This document shows, piece by piece, positions 54,279 to 64,000 of a stretch of 64,000 nt of DNA (position 1 is its first letter; each line of letters begins with the position of its first letter). The stretch lies in the NCBI GenBank assembly GCA_021234155.1, contig JAJEKV010000079.1, positions 3,690,261-3,754,260 of the forward strand, given 5' to 3'. The position numbers and the translations under genes were made by a program. The stretch is from Isoetes taiwanensis. Taxonomy: Eukaryota > Streptophyta > Lycopodiopsida > Isoetales > Isoetaceae. The notes below the pieces were generated by a model that saw only the letters and a list, made by a program, of their open reading frames with translations, made no database searches and was not told the origin of the DNA.

Positions 54279-57200
54279 ATGGTTGTCGTTTCAATTGTGA
54301 ATGTTCTGGATGTACAGTTACCGCTACCAATTCCCGAATTGGAAATAGAAAAAATGGGTGAAGCTATGGGGACTTTTGTGTTGTGGTACAAGAAGGACAT
54401 TGTTGCTCCACTAGATAGACATGAGGAAGCTTGCACCCCACCAGGTCAGATAAAAAGGATAGACTGGCGGGGACGAGGAGGGAATGAGGGGTTAGCCACT
54501 AATGAGACGAATCATGTGCAAGGGCTTTCTAGAGATGAGTTAGTTGAGAAGGCGTGCACACTCATGCATGAATGCTGCTACATGGCTTATGCCTATGGTG
54601 TTATCGTTTTTGCCGATCCAAACCATGATGTGTCTGACGTGAAGTTAGGGGAAGGCTCGATAGCTGCTACTATCATGAACATTTTTCCAATGCCTGAAAA
54701 GATCTCTATGCGCTGCCAGGCCTGTGCAGAAATGCCCCAACTGCATGACCTTGTGAGATGGCCCATAGCCCTCGTGCTCGTTGATAACATTCCAGTTTCT
54801 ACTCTTGTGGTTGCGGTGAAGGAGAAGGATGTGGAGATGAACCTTACTCCATTAGACCAAATTGGCATCACCAAAAAGAGACCTTACAAAGATGGTCAAT
54901 CGGAGACCCGAACACGCCCAAGCCACGGACTAAATGTGAAAAAAAAAAACTAGTGCCGAGGCTATTCTAGACTTCGTGTCATCACCGTGGCCGCATGAAA
55001 CGATCTTTGTGCAAATTTTACATCCCGTGAGATAGCTTGCATGAGAACCTTTTTTTTGGAACATGAAGTCCCTCGAGCGACAACTTTTGCATATAACATG
55101 CTAGATCTTTGCTCGGAAAATGGTGTAGTCCGCAAACCGATGTTGAATAACAAACGGTGCGCGGAAAGCATGGCATAAAGCCTATGGCATTCCCATTTCC
55201 ACTTTTTACAAGTGGAAGAAGCTCTTCAATGACGGCCACGTAATTGCCGAGCATGGAAATATCGGGTCTAAGAAGCCAAGGTCTCATACTTTGGTGGCAA
55301 TGCTGCGGCTATCCATGTTCATAGATGAAAACGCAGAGACGATGCCACACCGCCGAAAATTACTGGCGAGGGTAGCGCATGAACAAAATGTTAAGAGGCT
55401 ACCTTCAGGTCTTGACTAAGAAGGATATACACCAAGAAGTAGATATTTCCGCTTCTGAGAGATGATGTGCAAGCATATTTCTCCTTCGTCATTTCCGCTT
55501 GGAAAGAGAATCATTCAGAGGTAGCAATAGCTAAGAGGATAGCATTTTCCAAGTGTAACACCGTATTGTCATAAAGGAAAAGCTTGCTAAGACCGAGAGA
55601 TCCAAACGAAAAGAAGGGTACTTGCAATAGAGAGAAAATCACATATGGCCCAGATTTCATGCGGGAGCCTTTATCGGTCCCTGGAGAGCTTTGTCGCATA
55701 GATCTCCGAGCACGCTTTTAACCATTATACATGATAAGATGGATCAGAATAAGACCATGGTCCCTCGCCTAGAGAAGCTAGCAAAGTCTGTATGGAGGGG
55801 TGAACGATCAAGGTCGTGTTACAGTGCTCTCATGCACGCCATGGTATAGGTGCCTTGGGCCACTTCTCACCTGGACCTCCGCCCGATGATTCTAATTTTC
55901 ATGTGGGATCCTTGAATCATACCTTGAAGACACCGGAGAATAAATCGAGGATAATTGGGGCCATTTGAGAGATACCGATCGTCTCCGAAAAGCAAAACCG
56001 GGTGCAAAAGCAATTTTAAACACAGATAACCTTAGGACAAAAATGATGAATGGCAGTAGAAATGATTTTATGCCTCCTATCAAAGGCCCCATGGTAGCAA
56101 ACAAGTTGCCTAGGAGGCTTTACTTGCAGCTAGATAATTGCTCAGGTCAGAATAAGAATAGATATCTTTTCTCTTACTTGTCATACTTGGTTTGGTTAGG
56201 TGTATTTGATCAAGTGCAGCTGGGATTCATGATGGTTGGACACACCCACGATGACATAGATGCCCTATTTGGAAACTACTCTACTCTAATGAGAAGATCG
56301 ATGCATTGACTATTCGAGCTTATGCAACTCTTCAGGCAGTAGTTCAAAGGCTCCTTCACCTTACCTTGTGACAGAGGTTCCTGATTGGAAGGAATTCGTG
56401 AAAGGATTTATCCCTGATAAGAAGGACCGTTTATGTGGTCACTTGGAACCTCTACTCTTCAAGTTTTGCATGAAGGATGGATGGCCACTAATGTTCTACA
56501 AGATGAGGCCGGGGGCATAGGGAGTGGCTCCCCGAAAAAGGGAATCGAATGTGGAAGGAGGATGCCCAAGGTTTACCTATGATTCCGAGAGGGTCACCTA
56601 AGGTCCTCGACCATATGGGAGCTTGAAAGATATAGGTGCATTAAGAGCTTCTATTGCCAAGTACATGATGCACTGGGCAGCTATTTCTAGAGCTGGCGAT
56701 AAGTCATGGTCCAACACATATATGAATGAAGTTATTGACTACTGGTCCACCTTGCTGCGAGTGCTTGGTGACGTGCAGCCCGGTAGAGAGAGTCATATTC
56801 AGATTTTCGCCTAGCACCGTGCAAAGTGCATTGGAAGAACCCGAAGAGTGTTTGTGGATGAGCACATTGAAGCATCTCATTACGTAGGGCCTTTCTGCAG
56901 ACCCAAGAACCCAGTTGAAATATTCGACCCCTACCAAGATGTCAAGAAGGGAATGCTCTTGCTAATCGTAGACCACATGATAACTGCCCGACATGGATGG
57001 CTTTTTGCGAAGAGGACCCAGAGAGGACCCTAATCTCCCACATTATGAAGAGGTGTTTGTCTCTTGGTTTGAACTGTTGCGTTTAAAGGGAACCTCATAT
57101 GCAATGCAGTATAGGGATTGTTGGAGCAAGAATTGGAGACCCAATCCTAATGACCCGCCACGCTACCAACCTTTGAAAACAATAGACTATGGTTGGGCCG

Positions 57201-57301
57201 TAGAGACCAGGCCATTGTCAGTGGTGATCCCCAGTAGTGTTCGGGCTCAGTTGCAAGAATTAGTGGCTAAAGAAGCTAAGGACGATGATGAGAACTCTTG
57301 A
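54279..57301 (+). pseudogene. DUF7869-type transposase, copy c
   Basis: ATG 54279 opens 224 codons with two DUF8039-like pieces: LPLPIPELEIEKMGEAMGTF, and GVIVFADPNHDVSDVKLGEG, which is close to copy b's GVIVLADPGQAVNDERLGED. After the stop at 54953, broken frames continue with AWHKAYGIPISTFYKWKKLF (about 55170-55230), KMDQNKT (55739-55760), YLQLDNCSGQNKNRYLFSYL (56120-56180) and GHTHDDIDALFGNYS (56239-56283). The tail has SPYLVTEVPDWKEFVKGF, VGPFCRPKNPVEIFDPYQDV (56890-56945) and CWSKNWRPNPNDP (57120-57160), ending at 57301. Multiple frameshifts are present. No TIR like that of copy b was found. Confidence 0.7.
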
Positions 57302-57546
57302 GGTATGCAATGCTCTTTTACATAATTACTATATCATTCATAACATGAAAGTTACAATAGACTAGTTATTATTTGTTACGCTCTGCGTTTTCCATCTCAA
57401 CACAAGAGCTCTTACACTATACAATGCTAAACAGGTGATTCATTCATCTTCAGGATCTGTAGTAGTGATCCCTGATATCTCATAGCTCATTCGCTCAGGA
57501 AGCCAAATCGATGGATCATTACACTAATTGACGCTAGGCAACGAAT
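57302..57546. other. 3' flank of copy c; degraded 3' half of the first small ORF
   Basis: Frame-shifted sequence matching the C-terminus of the small ORF family (SIWLPERMSYEISGITTTDP, minus strand, about 57440-57515) lies here. Otherwise nothing is recognised. Confidence 0.4.
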
Positions 57547-57678
57547 CTAGCCCAAAGCTTTTCTTCGCAGGTAGGGATCAAGAAGAAGATGCCTGTCTAG
57601 GCAACCAACAAGATCAGAGTGGCTCATTGAGCACTTGATCGCCTCGATGTGGTGAATTGATGAAGGCAAATAATCCAT
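57547..57678 (-). pseudogene. Small ORF family, copy 1
   Basis: The minus-strand ATG at 57678 gives 43 residues (HIEAIKCSMSHSDLVGC, LLLDPYLRRKALG) and a TAG at 57547. The expected rest of the protein is in another frame just downstream, ending YEISGITTTDPEDE. It aligns with copy 2 (HIRSFKCYLSYNDLGEC, KLDPWLLSK). TATAAAAG lies 36 bp upstream of the ATG (57714-57721). It is either a broken gene or a two-frame remnant. Function unknown. Confidence 0.5.
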
Positions 57679-57713
57679 GTGAGAGGAATGAACTTTAGCC
57701 CCGAAGTGAGAAG

Positions 57714-57721
57714 CTTTTATA
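57714..57721 (-). promoter_or_regulatory. TATA box of small ORF copy 1
   Basis: TATAAAAG on the minus strand, 36 bp from the ATG, the same spacing as in copy 2. Confidence 0.5.
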
Positions 57722-58092
57722 GTGAGGTAGAATTATTGAGGTGAATTATTGGGGTAGACTTCGGAGCCATTATTGCTCGTGTATAAGACCGTTGTATAAA
57801 TACAAGTATAATACATCTTTCGTATGGATATAATTATGCATTACTAATATGCGTATGTTTCAAAACATGTTTGCTTGACGAATTTAGCTATGATTGAATT
57901 CAATGACAGCTTGCAGAATAAGTGGAGGTGGGATAGCACATCGTTACAATATACTCAGTTAAGGTACGTGATATTACATCCTTAATCAGAATGCTATTAC
58001 ATCCTTACTTAGTTATTAGGTACCCATGTCATTATTACATTATTAGCAGGTGCAGATTCACTCGTCATCAACATCAAAGCTCGTGATGCCAT

Positions 58093-58302
58093 TCAAATTT
58101 CATAGATCTCCGATCGGGAAGCCAAGAATATGGACTTTAACGCGAAAGTGAGCTTCCCGCAAGCACTAGCAGGTCCATCGCCTTTAGATAAGAGCCATGG
58201 ATCAAGCTTAACGCTATTTCTAGCGCATTCGCCCAGATCGTTGTAGCTCAAGTAACACTTGAAAGAGCGGATGTGCTCTGGACGAGGCATCGAGGAAGCC
58301 AT
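58093..58302 (-). pseudogene. Small ORF family, copy 2
   Basis: The minus-strand ATG at 58302 opens 69 residues: MASSMPRPEHIRSFKCYLSY, then NDLGECARNSVKLDPWLLSK and SIFLASRSEIYEI, then TGA. One base out of frame the conserved ending continues as NGITSFDVDDE and a stop, matching copy 1's SGITTTDPEDE. The full protein would be about 80 residues. Copy 2 lies about 0.6 kb from copy 1 in the same orientation, so this is a tandem duplication. No known family is recognised. Confidence 0.5.
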
Positions 58303-58337
58303 GGAAGATGAATGGCCTCTACCCCCTCGTGAAGCCG

Positions 58338-58345
58338 TTTTTATA
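58338..58345 (-). promoter_or_regulatory. TATA box of small ORF copy 2
   Basis: TATAAAAA on the minus strand, 36 bp from the ATG at 58302. The upstream 100 bp also resemble those of copy 1 (GCCATTATTG, TACAAGTATAA). Confidence 0.5.
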
Positions 58346-59089
58346 GTGAAGTAAAATTATTGATGTGAATGATTGGCGTACAATGTAGGGCCATTATTGA
58401 GCTTATACGAGTGTCATGTACACGTACAAGTATAACACAAAATTTGTATGTATATGTGTATGTTAATTACCTCATGTTTGTTGGGGTCGAGTACTAGGTG
58501 AAAGTATTCGTGCTTGAGCAAATAAGGTGTGCTCAAAATTCTCAAAATTGCGTTATTTTATCCAATTAATGAAATCATGCTTAAGATCGAGAATTCGACC
58601 AATTTCTCGAATGGCTGGCAGCGGAATCAGGTTTGCATGTCTGTTTTCTTTTTTGCTTTTCGTACTTTTCTAACATCCTTCTTTCTTGCAGACATGGAAG
58701 AAGAGAAGTGATGCAGTTCCCGGGCCTGTTTTTTTTTTTTTTTCTTTGTTAAGGAAATTGTGGTCACGCCTCCGGGCATTTTTGTGTAAAAATATTGTGA
58801 AAAGCCTTCGGGCATCTGATTACAAGCCTCTGGGCTCTGACATGTAAATGAAGCAATTTTTCAATGAATTCAAAGTGTTTTCTCTAAGCAATTTTGTATC
58901 TCTAAAATTTTGTTTCTGCATTTATTTCAATAAAGTCTGGGGAACACTATAAATCAACCAGTTGAAATTGTATTAATGGAAAATTTCAGGCTCTAAACAT
59001 GAGATATTTGATTCATCAAAGTAACCATAGGAAATTTTCTGATACGACCTAAAAAAATTCCCCAACGCTAAAAATCATTTTTAATTGAG
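58346..59089. other. No gene; GCCTYYGGGC motifs at 58768-58836
   Basis: GCCTCCGGGCAT, GCCTTCGGGCATC and GCCTCTGGGCTC occur in turn. The stretch ends in AT-rich sequence like a transcript 3' end. No coding frame is recognised. Confidence 0.35.
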
Positions 59090-59411
59090 GGCTGTAATTT
59101 AGCCTTGATAACAGGAAAAGACATAAAATATCTAAATTCTGTTTTTTCAAATGCAATAAATGGAATAAAATGCCGTGAGAATTTATTGCATTAAATGCAA
59201 TATTCTCCATATATACCATACATGTTATATCTGGCGGGAAGACCATACGCCAGGCGTGTTAATTCAAGCAATCAATTATTCACGCTTATTTAATCTAATT
59301 ATGCCTATATAAATCCAATTCACGCTCCCAAAGTTTCTACCTATTCTTCCTTTCTTCATACGATTTGCCGGTTGTGCTTCTGATGTGTTTTGATCCGCCC
59401 TCTTGAATTCT
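59090..59411 (+). promoter_or_regulatory. Second copy of the TATA/E2F-like promoter with possible 5' leader and splice donor
   Basis: It aligns with 47640-47840. The E2F-like box CTGGCGGGAAGA is at 59231-59242 and TATATAAA at 59306-59313. Downstream, the leader has no ORF like the acidic protein but reaches a consensus donor TTCTTG/GTGAGT at about 59411. It could be the start of a transcript whose coding exons lie farther right, or a promoter left by a duplication. Confidence 0.5.
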
Positions 59412-62400
59412 TGGTGAGTAGGTTTCTTTTCAGCAATGTTAGATGCTTCTTTGGTTTCAAAAATGGTATGCAAATTTGCGCATAGAGTTCATGAATGCTC
59501 ATCTCTATAATCTAAGTCTACTCAACTCCATCCATTATCGACCTACAAAGTCTTACATTTAAAACACATCCATGAGGGGTTCCAAGAAGATGGCCATTGC
59601 CACAAGCTCCACTTGAAAAGGAAATGACCAAGAATATAATTCGAAAAACCAACATTTTTGCCATAGCTATATTGTATTTAAGCTCTCTCATTGCTATTAG
59701 TTCCAATAATCTTGTTTATAGCATTCTTCTCTATGACTTCATATTGCAACATCAACTTTTAACTTCTAGTCATTACATCCAACAATTCACAAATACTATT
59801 CAATAGAATTGAAAATCAAAGATAGAAAAATGTCAAATTAAAAGCACGTGATTAACACCATCTCACATCAGATACCATTAACACATCAGATATGCATACA
59901 AAAGAATAAAGTTGGAAACTGGGAGTTCGGAATGGCAGACCCAAATTCCATTCCATGATGGAGGCGCATGCCATGTGCTAGCACTAGGTTGCACCAACTT
60001 CAAAAATTTCAGCCCAACTTCTACTTTGTTTTGTATGTAGATGGTAAGCCGTCAGACTGCTGCCAATGATGGAATAGATCACTGTGATGGTCATCCATGG
60101 TATATAACTTTATAAGGAATAAGGAAGTGCAGACCTCCAGTGATGGAATGGATCACTATGATGGTCATCTATGGTCTAACGACCAGGCTTCACTTCATGG
60201 TCCGGGTTATGGGATTTGTCTATGCATTTTCAGCATAGTTCCTAGTACGGACTATAGAACAAATCCTGTTCAAATGTAGTCACGCTTATTTTCACTTCAG
60301 CCTTTCCTATATGTTCATGATTTGCGAGACCCTGTCCCTTTGTGTTCATGATTTGTTATTTACGAGTGCCTGTGGGATATTCTAAACATTTGCCTCGTCT
60401 TCTGTAATGGGCTAACGTCACTTGCCTCATCTTCTGTAAAGGGCTGGGATCAAGTCCGTCACTTCCGAAGAGGTATTCATCCATTTTTTTTTCTGCGCAT
60501 TAGTTTTCATTTTCCAATACCCTTTCTCACATGATACTCCTCCGTGAACAATGGTAAAAACTTACAGGGGTTCTTTAGGGCTCGGGAGCAGAGGCATTGT
60601 TAGAGCCTAACTGGCAGTTCCAAAGGATATATCCTGTGCGTGCAAGTAAGTTCTTAACTAGGTACCTCAAGCATTGTAAAACATCCACATGTGCCTTGAA
60701 TTAAGTGAAATGACTGGACCTCAAAGCTCTGCCCTAAGCAACAATGAGAGAGGAACCTTTCATTTTATGCAAAAGAATATGATTTCTGAAATCTTGATCT
60801 TTGCAGGGATGGCATTGAATCATTGCCTCAGTAGTCTTGCACCTAAGAATAGCATGCGGCACTAAATGTCAAACCAAACGAGAGTATGCATAAGCAACAT
60901 TGAAAATGTGAAGATAGAATGCCTTTAATTATTCTCTGAAATTCATATCACCTTGCAACTCAAGCAGATGTTCATCAAATTTCTGGAAAATGGTAAAGCC
61001 TCAAATTCACGCCACGATAAAAAATCATGTTGAGCTGTATATTGGCAGAAAGTGTTTGTCAGAGAGGTCTTTTTGCCTCTCATCTACAACAGTTTTCATT
61101 GTGCTATCTATACTTGTCTAGAAGCAATGTGAAGAGGATGGCTAAATTATCAAGATTTGTTTGACCAGATAATGATATTGCATTGACAGAAGGTAACTGG
61201 ATACCTCATCTTGATAATTTATGGCATTCAGAGACATGGCATACTGAGAATAATTAGCCATACAAGGATCTCTGAACCTACCACAAAAAGTCATGGGGGC
61301 CACTTAAAGCAAGAAACAACTCAGATTATATTAAAGCCAAGCTTCTGTTTATAGCAGTAGTCTCATTTTGGCAAATGCTCCAGTTCCAACTACTCTTGCA
61401 AAGTAATAAACCTTGGAGTCCTTAAATCCTTCGCTTTTAAACATGTAAGTCAGCATGTTAACCACATTATCCTCTAAATACAGTGGTATAATAAGGGTCT
61501 TCGTCAACTTGTTTGCTGTGATCTCATTAAAATTGGCTCTATTAGAACAGACCACTTATGACCTTAAACATCAATCAAAACCCTTGACCACATTCATGCA
61601 TAGCAAATGCCATGCCCGACTGATCTATTAACTGTAAGGCATCTTTACAATTTTGATCTATTTAAGGAAGCTGCTGTAACTCTGGAACCCCAATATGGGT
61701 TTCCATGAAGGGACCCTTGGTTCTTATTAAAGTTTGTGAAAGAAGATAGAACCTTTGTTCCACATGATGCACGAAAAAATGAGCAGGCTGCATGTAGTAA
61801 ACATGAGGCATGAAGGCATAAAGATAAGGCATAAAGATAAGCCATATTGTGGCGTGCAGATACCATGTCATACACCTCTATTCTGTTTTGCAAAATATTT
61901 GTTCTCAAATATCCTTTCTGGAAAAAATTCTTTAACATCTCAGGTCATGTGAATTCTCTGGGTCACCGGCCTGAATAATGGATTGCTTATTCTCTTGTGA
62001 AATGAAAAGAACATTTTTGGCAATGATTGAAATAAGAGGGAAGATTAAGCAACAATAACGGGTACACGGCCACAACTAAGAACTATTCTGTTTAGAACTT
62101 TTGTTGAGCCCTCTCAAAGAAAAGGCATCCCAAAAAATGGCATATGCCGCTATTTGTGGCGAGCGCACGGTATTCTTTAGTAAAAGGCGAAAGAATAGTT
62201 CGCTCTGTGCTCACCACACGGCCTGCATGAATTTCTCTTCCGTGGTGCGAGAATATATAGAAAATGTTTGGTCCTGTCTTCAGCATTTGGCATGTGGGAT
62301 ATTTTGGAAAAGATGTGCAACATAGAGTTCTGATTTAGAGATGAAACACAGTCTAAGTCTCAGCCAAAGAAAAGAAAGACTATACATACCTAGCAGAAAT

Positions 62401-62613
62401 GCAGGATGATGAAGAATAGATGGCGCAAGCAAGTCGAATGAGACGGAAAAGAAGAGGCTTTTGCGGATGACGGATCTACGAACTGCGAATAAGTAGTTTA
62501 CTCGAATTCTCATGAATCGCTTCTACAAGTTTAAATGCTATCATCACTTATTCGACCATGGATTCCAAATTCCGACCTGCGTGATGCTAAAAGCTCCATG
62601 CAATTATGTATTA
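59412..62613. other. No gene recognised; short direct repeats
   Basis: Two small repeats are seen. One is a unit of about 37 bp, GTGATGGAAT(A/G)GATCACT, at 60065 and 60139. The other is CTTGCCTC(G/A)TCTTCTGTAA at about 60390 and 60430. The rest is AT-rich, without frames or domains I can support. It may be intron of the MutS2 gene. Confidence 0.4.
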
Positions 62614-62749
62614 GGTAATTTTAGGTTGGTGGGGCTTTATGCCCCATAAAAATTCTCGGCGGCTCCGCCAGCTGAGGCGGCGCACGAGCGGCTGGCGGAG
62701 CCGCCTCGAATTTTTACGGGGCATAAAGCCCCACCAACATAAAATTACC
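62614..62749. mobile_element. 136-bp foldback element (MITE-like)
   Basis: Arms of about 58 bp, from GGTAATTTTAGGTTGGTGGG to GGCGGCTCCGCCAGC, are inverted at 62692-62749 with only a few mismatches. The GC-rich loop is short. The hairpin is nearly perfect and carries no gene. The target duplication is not clear. Confidence 0.8.
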
Positions 62750-63901
62750 AAATGTAATGACCTGGACCTTTGGATTACGTATGCTGACGTGGCCATTTTC
62801 TCTCTCTGTTTCTTTCTCTCACGATGGAGGTGCCGCCATGGCCGGCTATGGCGATTATGTGAAAGATTGAAGCGCTAGAATGGCGCTGAAGGCCATGGAT
62901 GGATATTCTGATGCTTATGGCATTGAAGACCAGTATAGGCGTTTCTTTTTATGTGAATCTCAAGTTTACTGGTAGTTTAGTGGTAAGTTTAAGTTTAAAG
63001 CTACTAAGAGTTCACGGCCAGCTTTCTAACGACATTTCTTGAACTCTCGGCCTGTTTTGAAAGCAATATCAGCTCTCGACATTATCTGGCGGCGGTAATA
63101 GGTCTCGGAATGAAGACATTCAGTTCTTTGAAGATAGAGTAAATCAATCGGCCAACAGCATTTTTACCTAGTTAGGTTGGTGATCTTCAGCATTTCAAGT
63201 GCGTTAAATGCAAAGTTCGGAAATGGAAGCTGATAAATTTTCTTTCAGGATCTTGTTCGTGTCTTCTGCCTGGTGCCAGCGTGCCATTGCTTCTTCAGAC
63301 ATCGGAGTCTGCTCTGCCAAGAAGAATCTGGATAGTTCCTGCAGGAGACAAGAACAACAGTGAGAGTCAAGAACAACAGGCAATGGCTTTTACCTCCAGG
63401 ATAATCGGTTAGAAGTAGTTTATGGACGTGTATTTCTTTACAGCATGTCTACTATTCTGAAGCATGGGTACTTAGTTGAGCATGCTTTCTACTATTAAAG
63501 AGATTTCCAACCCTGGCTCATATAAGTTCTTTTTTTTTTACAGACAAGTCTGCCTGCACAGCTCTGTTTCTATTCAATTTGGATTGGATTTCAACAAAAG
63601 GTCTTAGAGCATAGCTACTACTATGATTTCCGGATGCATGATGCATTATGGTCCCTTACCTTCTAATCCAAATTGAAGCATTTGGATGACGTATTTGGAA
63701 AAAGCTGCTTGCTATATACTCACAAAAAATCAAATTATGTGCATTCTTAACAAGAAGATTAATTGTCCTCAGACATATCAATAGAGTCAAAATAGATATA
63801 AGTTCATCATTCAAATACAGGTGATGTTGTAGAGTCAAAATGAATTAAGATTTCATGTACATGCTGTATCATATCACTAAAGTCGTCATTGTCATTTGCA
63901 G
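62750..63901. other. Probable intron upstream of the MutS2 exon; no other exon recognised
   Basis: I searched for the preceding MutS2 segment (the ATTHHGELK type) and did not find it. No other gene or RNA is seen. Confidence 0.4.
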
Positions 63902-63984
63902 CAATGGCAAATTTGAAAATGCTTCAGTTGAGTTTGATGATGAGAAGCTAAAGCCAACATTCAAGCTTCTTTGGGGAATTCCAG
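63902..63984 (+). CDS. MUTS2: Internal exon of a MutS2-type protein
   Basis: Bounded by TCATTTGCAG before and GTACTT after, the exon reads NGKFENASVEFDDEKLKPTF then KLLWGIPG. That is the conserved segment of MutS2 proteins after the ATPase Walker B and signature region (bacterial form NASVEFDIETLSPTYKLLIG). MutS2 proteins are ATPases that act on recombination intermediates or collided ribosomes in bacteria. Plant members are usually organellar (family knowledge). The frame starts with one base carried from the previous exon. Flanking exons are outside the window or far away, so introns are large. The host gene runs off the right edge. Confidence 0.8.
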
Positions 63985-64000
63985 GTACTTAAGTGCATGC

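Overview
The window is nuclear DNA of a land plant. The evidence is an intronless PPR gene of the plant PLS type, plant-type phosphofructokinase, a MutS2 exon with GT-AG borders, and plant copia, chromovirus and LINE elements. The load of unrelated transposons and the two Replitron-like HUH elements suggest a large-genome non-seed plant such as a fern. That placement is inference. No bacterial operon, CRISPR array or rRNA gene is seen.

Layout. 0-4.8 kb holds a decayed ATP-phosphofructokinase copy (895-2585) and small duplications. 4.83-8.04 kb is a DNA transposon with arms of about 250 bp and a decayed DUF7869-type transposase. 8.1-11.6 kb is a wrecked chromodomain Ty3/gypsy element holding a SINE. 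13.7-15.3 kb has tRNA-like repeats and Replitron copy A. 15.52-17.62 kb is the one clearly intact host gene, a 699-residue PPR protein. 18.27-19.12 kb is a LINE 3' end.

20.09-40.22 kb is one large copia locus with three LTRs and two internal domains. It is flanked by a single 5-bp duplication (TGCAA). Its second internal domain was split by a LINE block (25.5-32.7 kb), which includes a nearly intact LINE, and by a 3.94-kb TIR transposon (33956-37895).

41.17-43.57 kb is Replitron copy B, itself hit by a 555-bp MITE. 44.34-47.30 kb is the best DUF7869-type transposase. It starts with the same 31-bp terminal sequence as the 3.94-kb transposon, which ties that end sequence to this protein family. 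A small acidic-protein gene follows at 47870-48199, with a TATA promoter that is duplicated at 59.1-59.4 kb. 48.7-52.3 kb is unidentified decayed coding sequence, 52.4-54.1 kb carries GC-rich palindromic repeats, and 54.25-57.30 kb is a third DUF7869-type copy. Two paralogous short ORFs lie at 57.5-58.3 kb. The last gene-related signal is a MutS2 exon at 63902-63984.

Most coding sequence here is transposon-derived and broken. Probable host genes are the PPR gene, the MutS2 exon and perhaps the acidic-protein gene. The main interest is in the transposons: a HUH (Replitron-like) pair, and a three-copy DUF7869-type family with identifiable ends.
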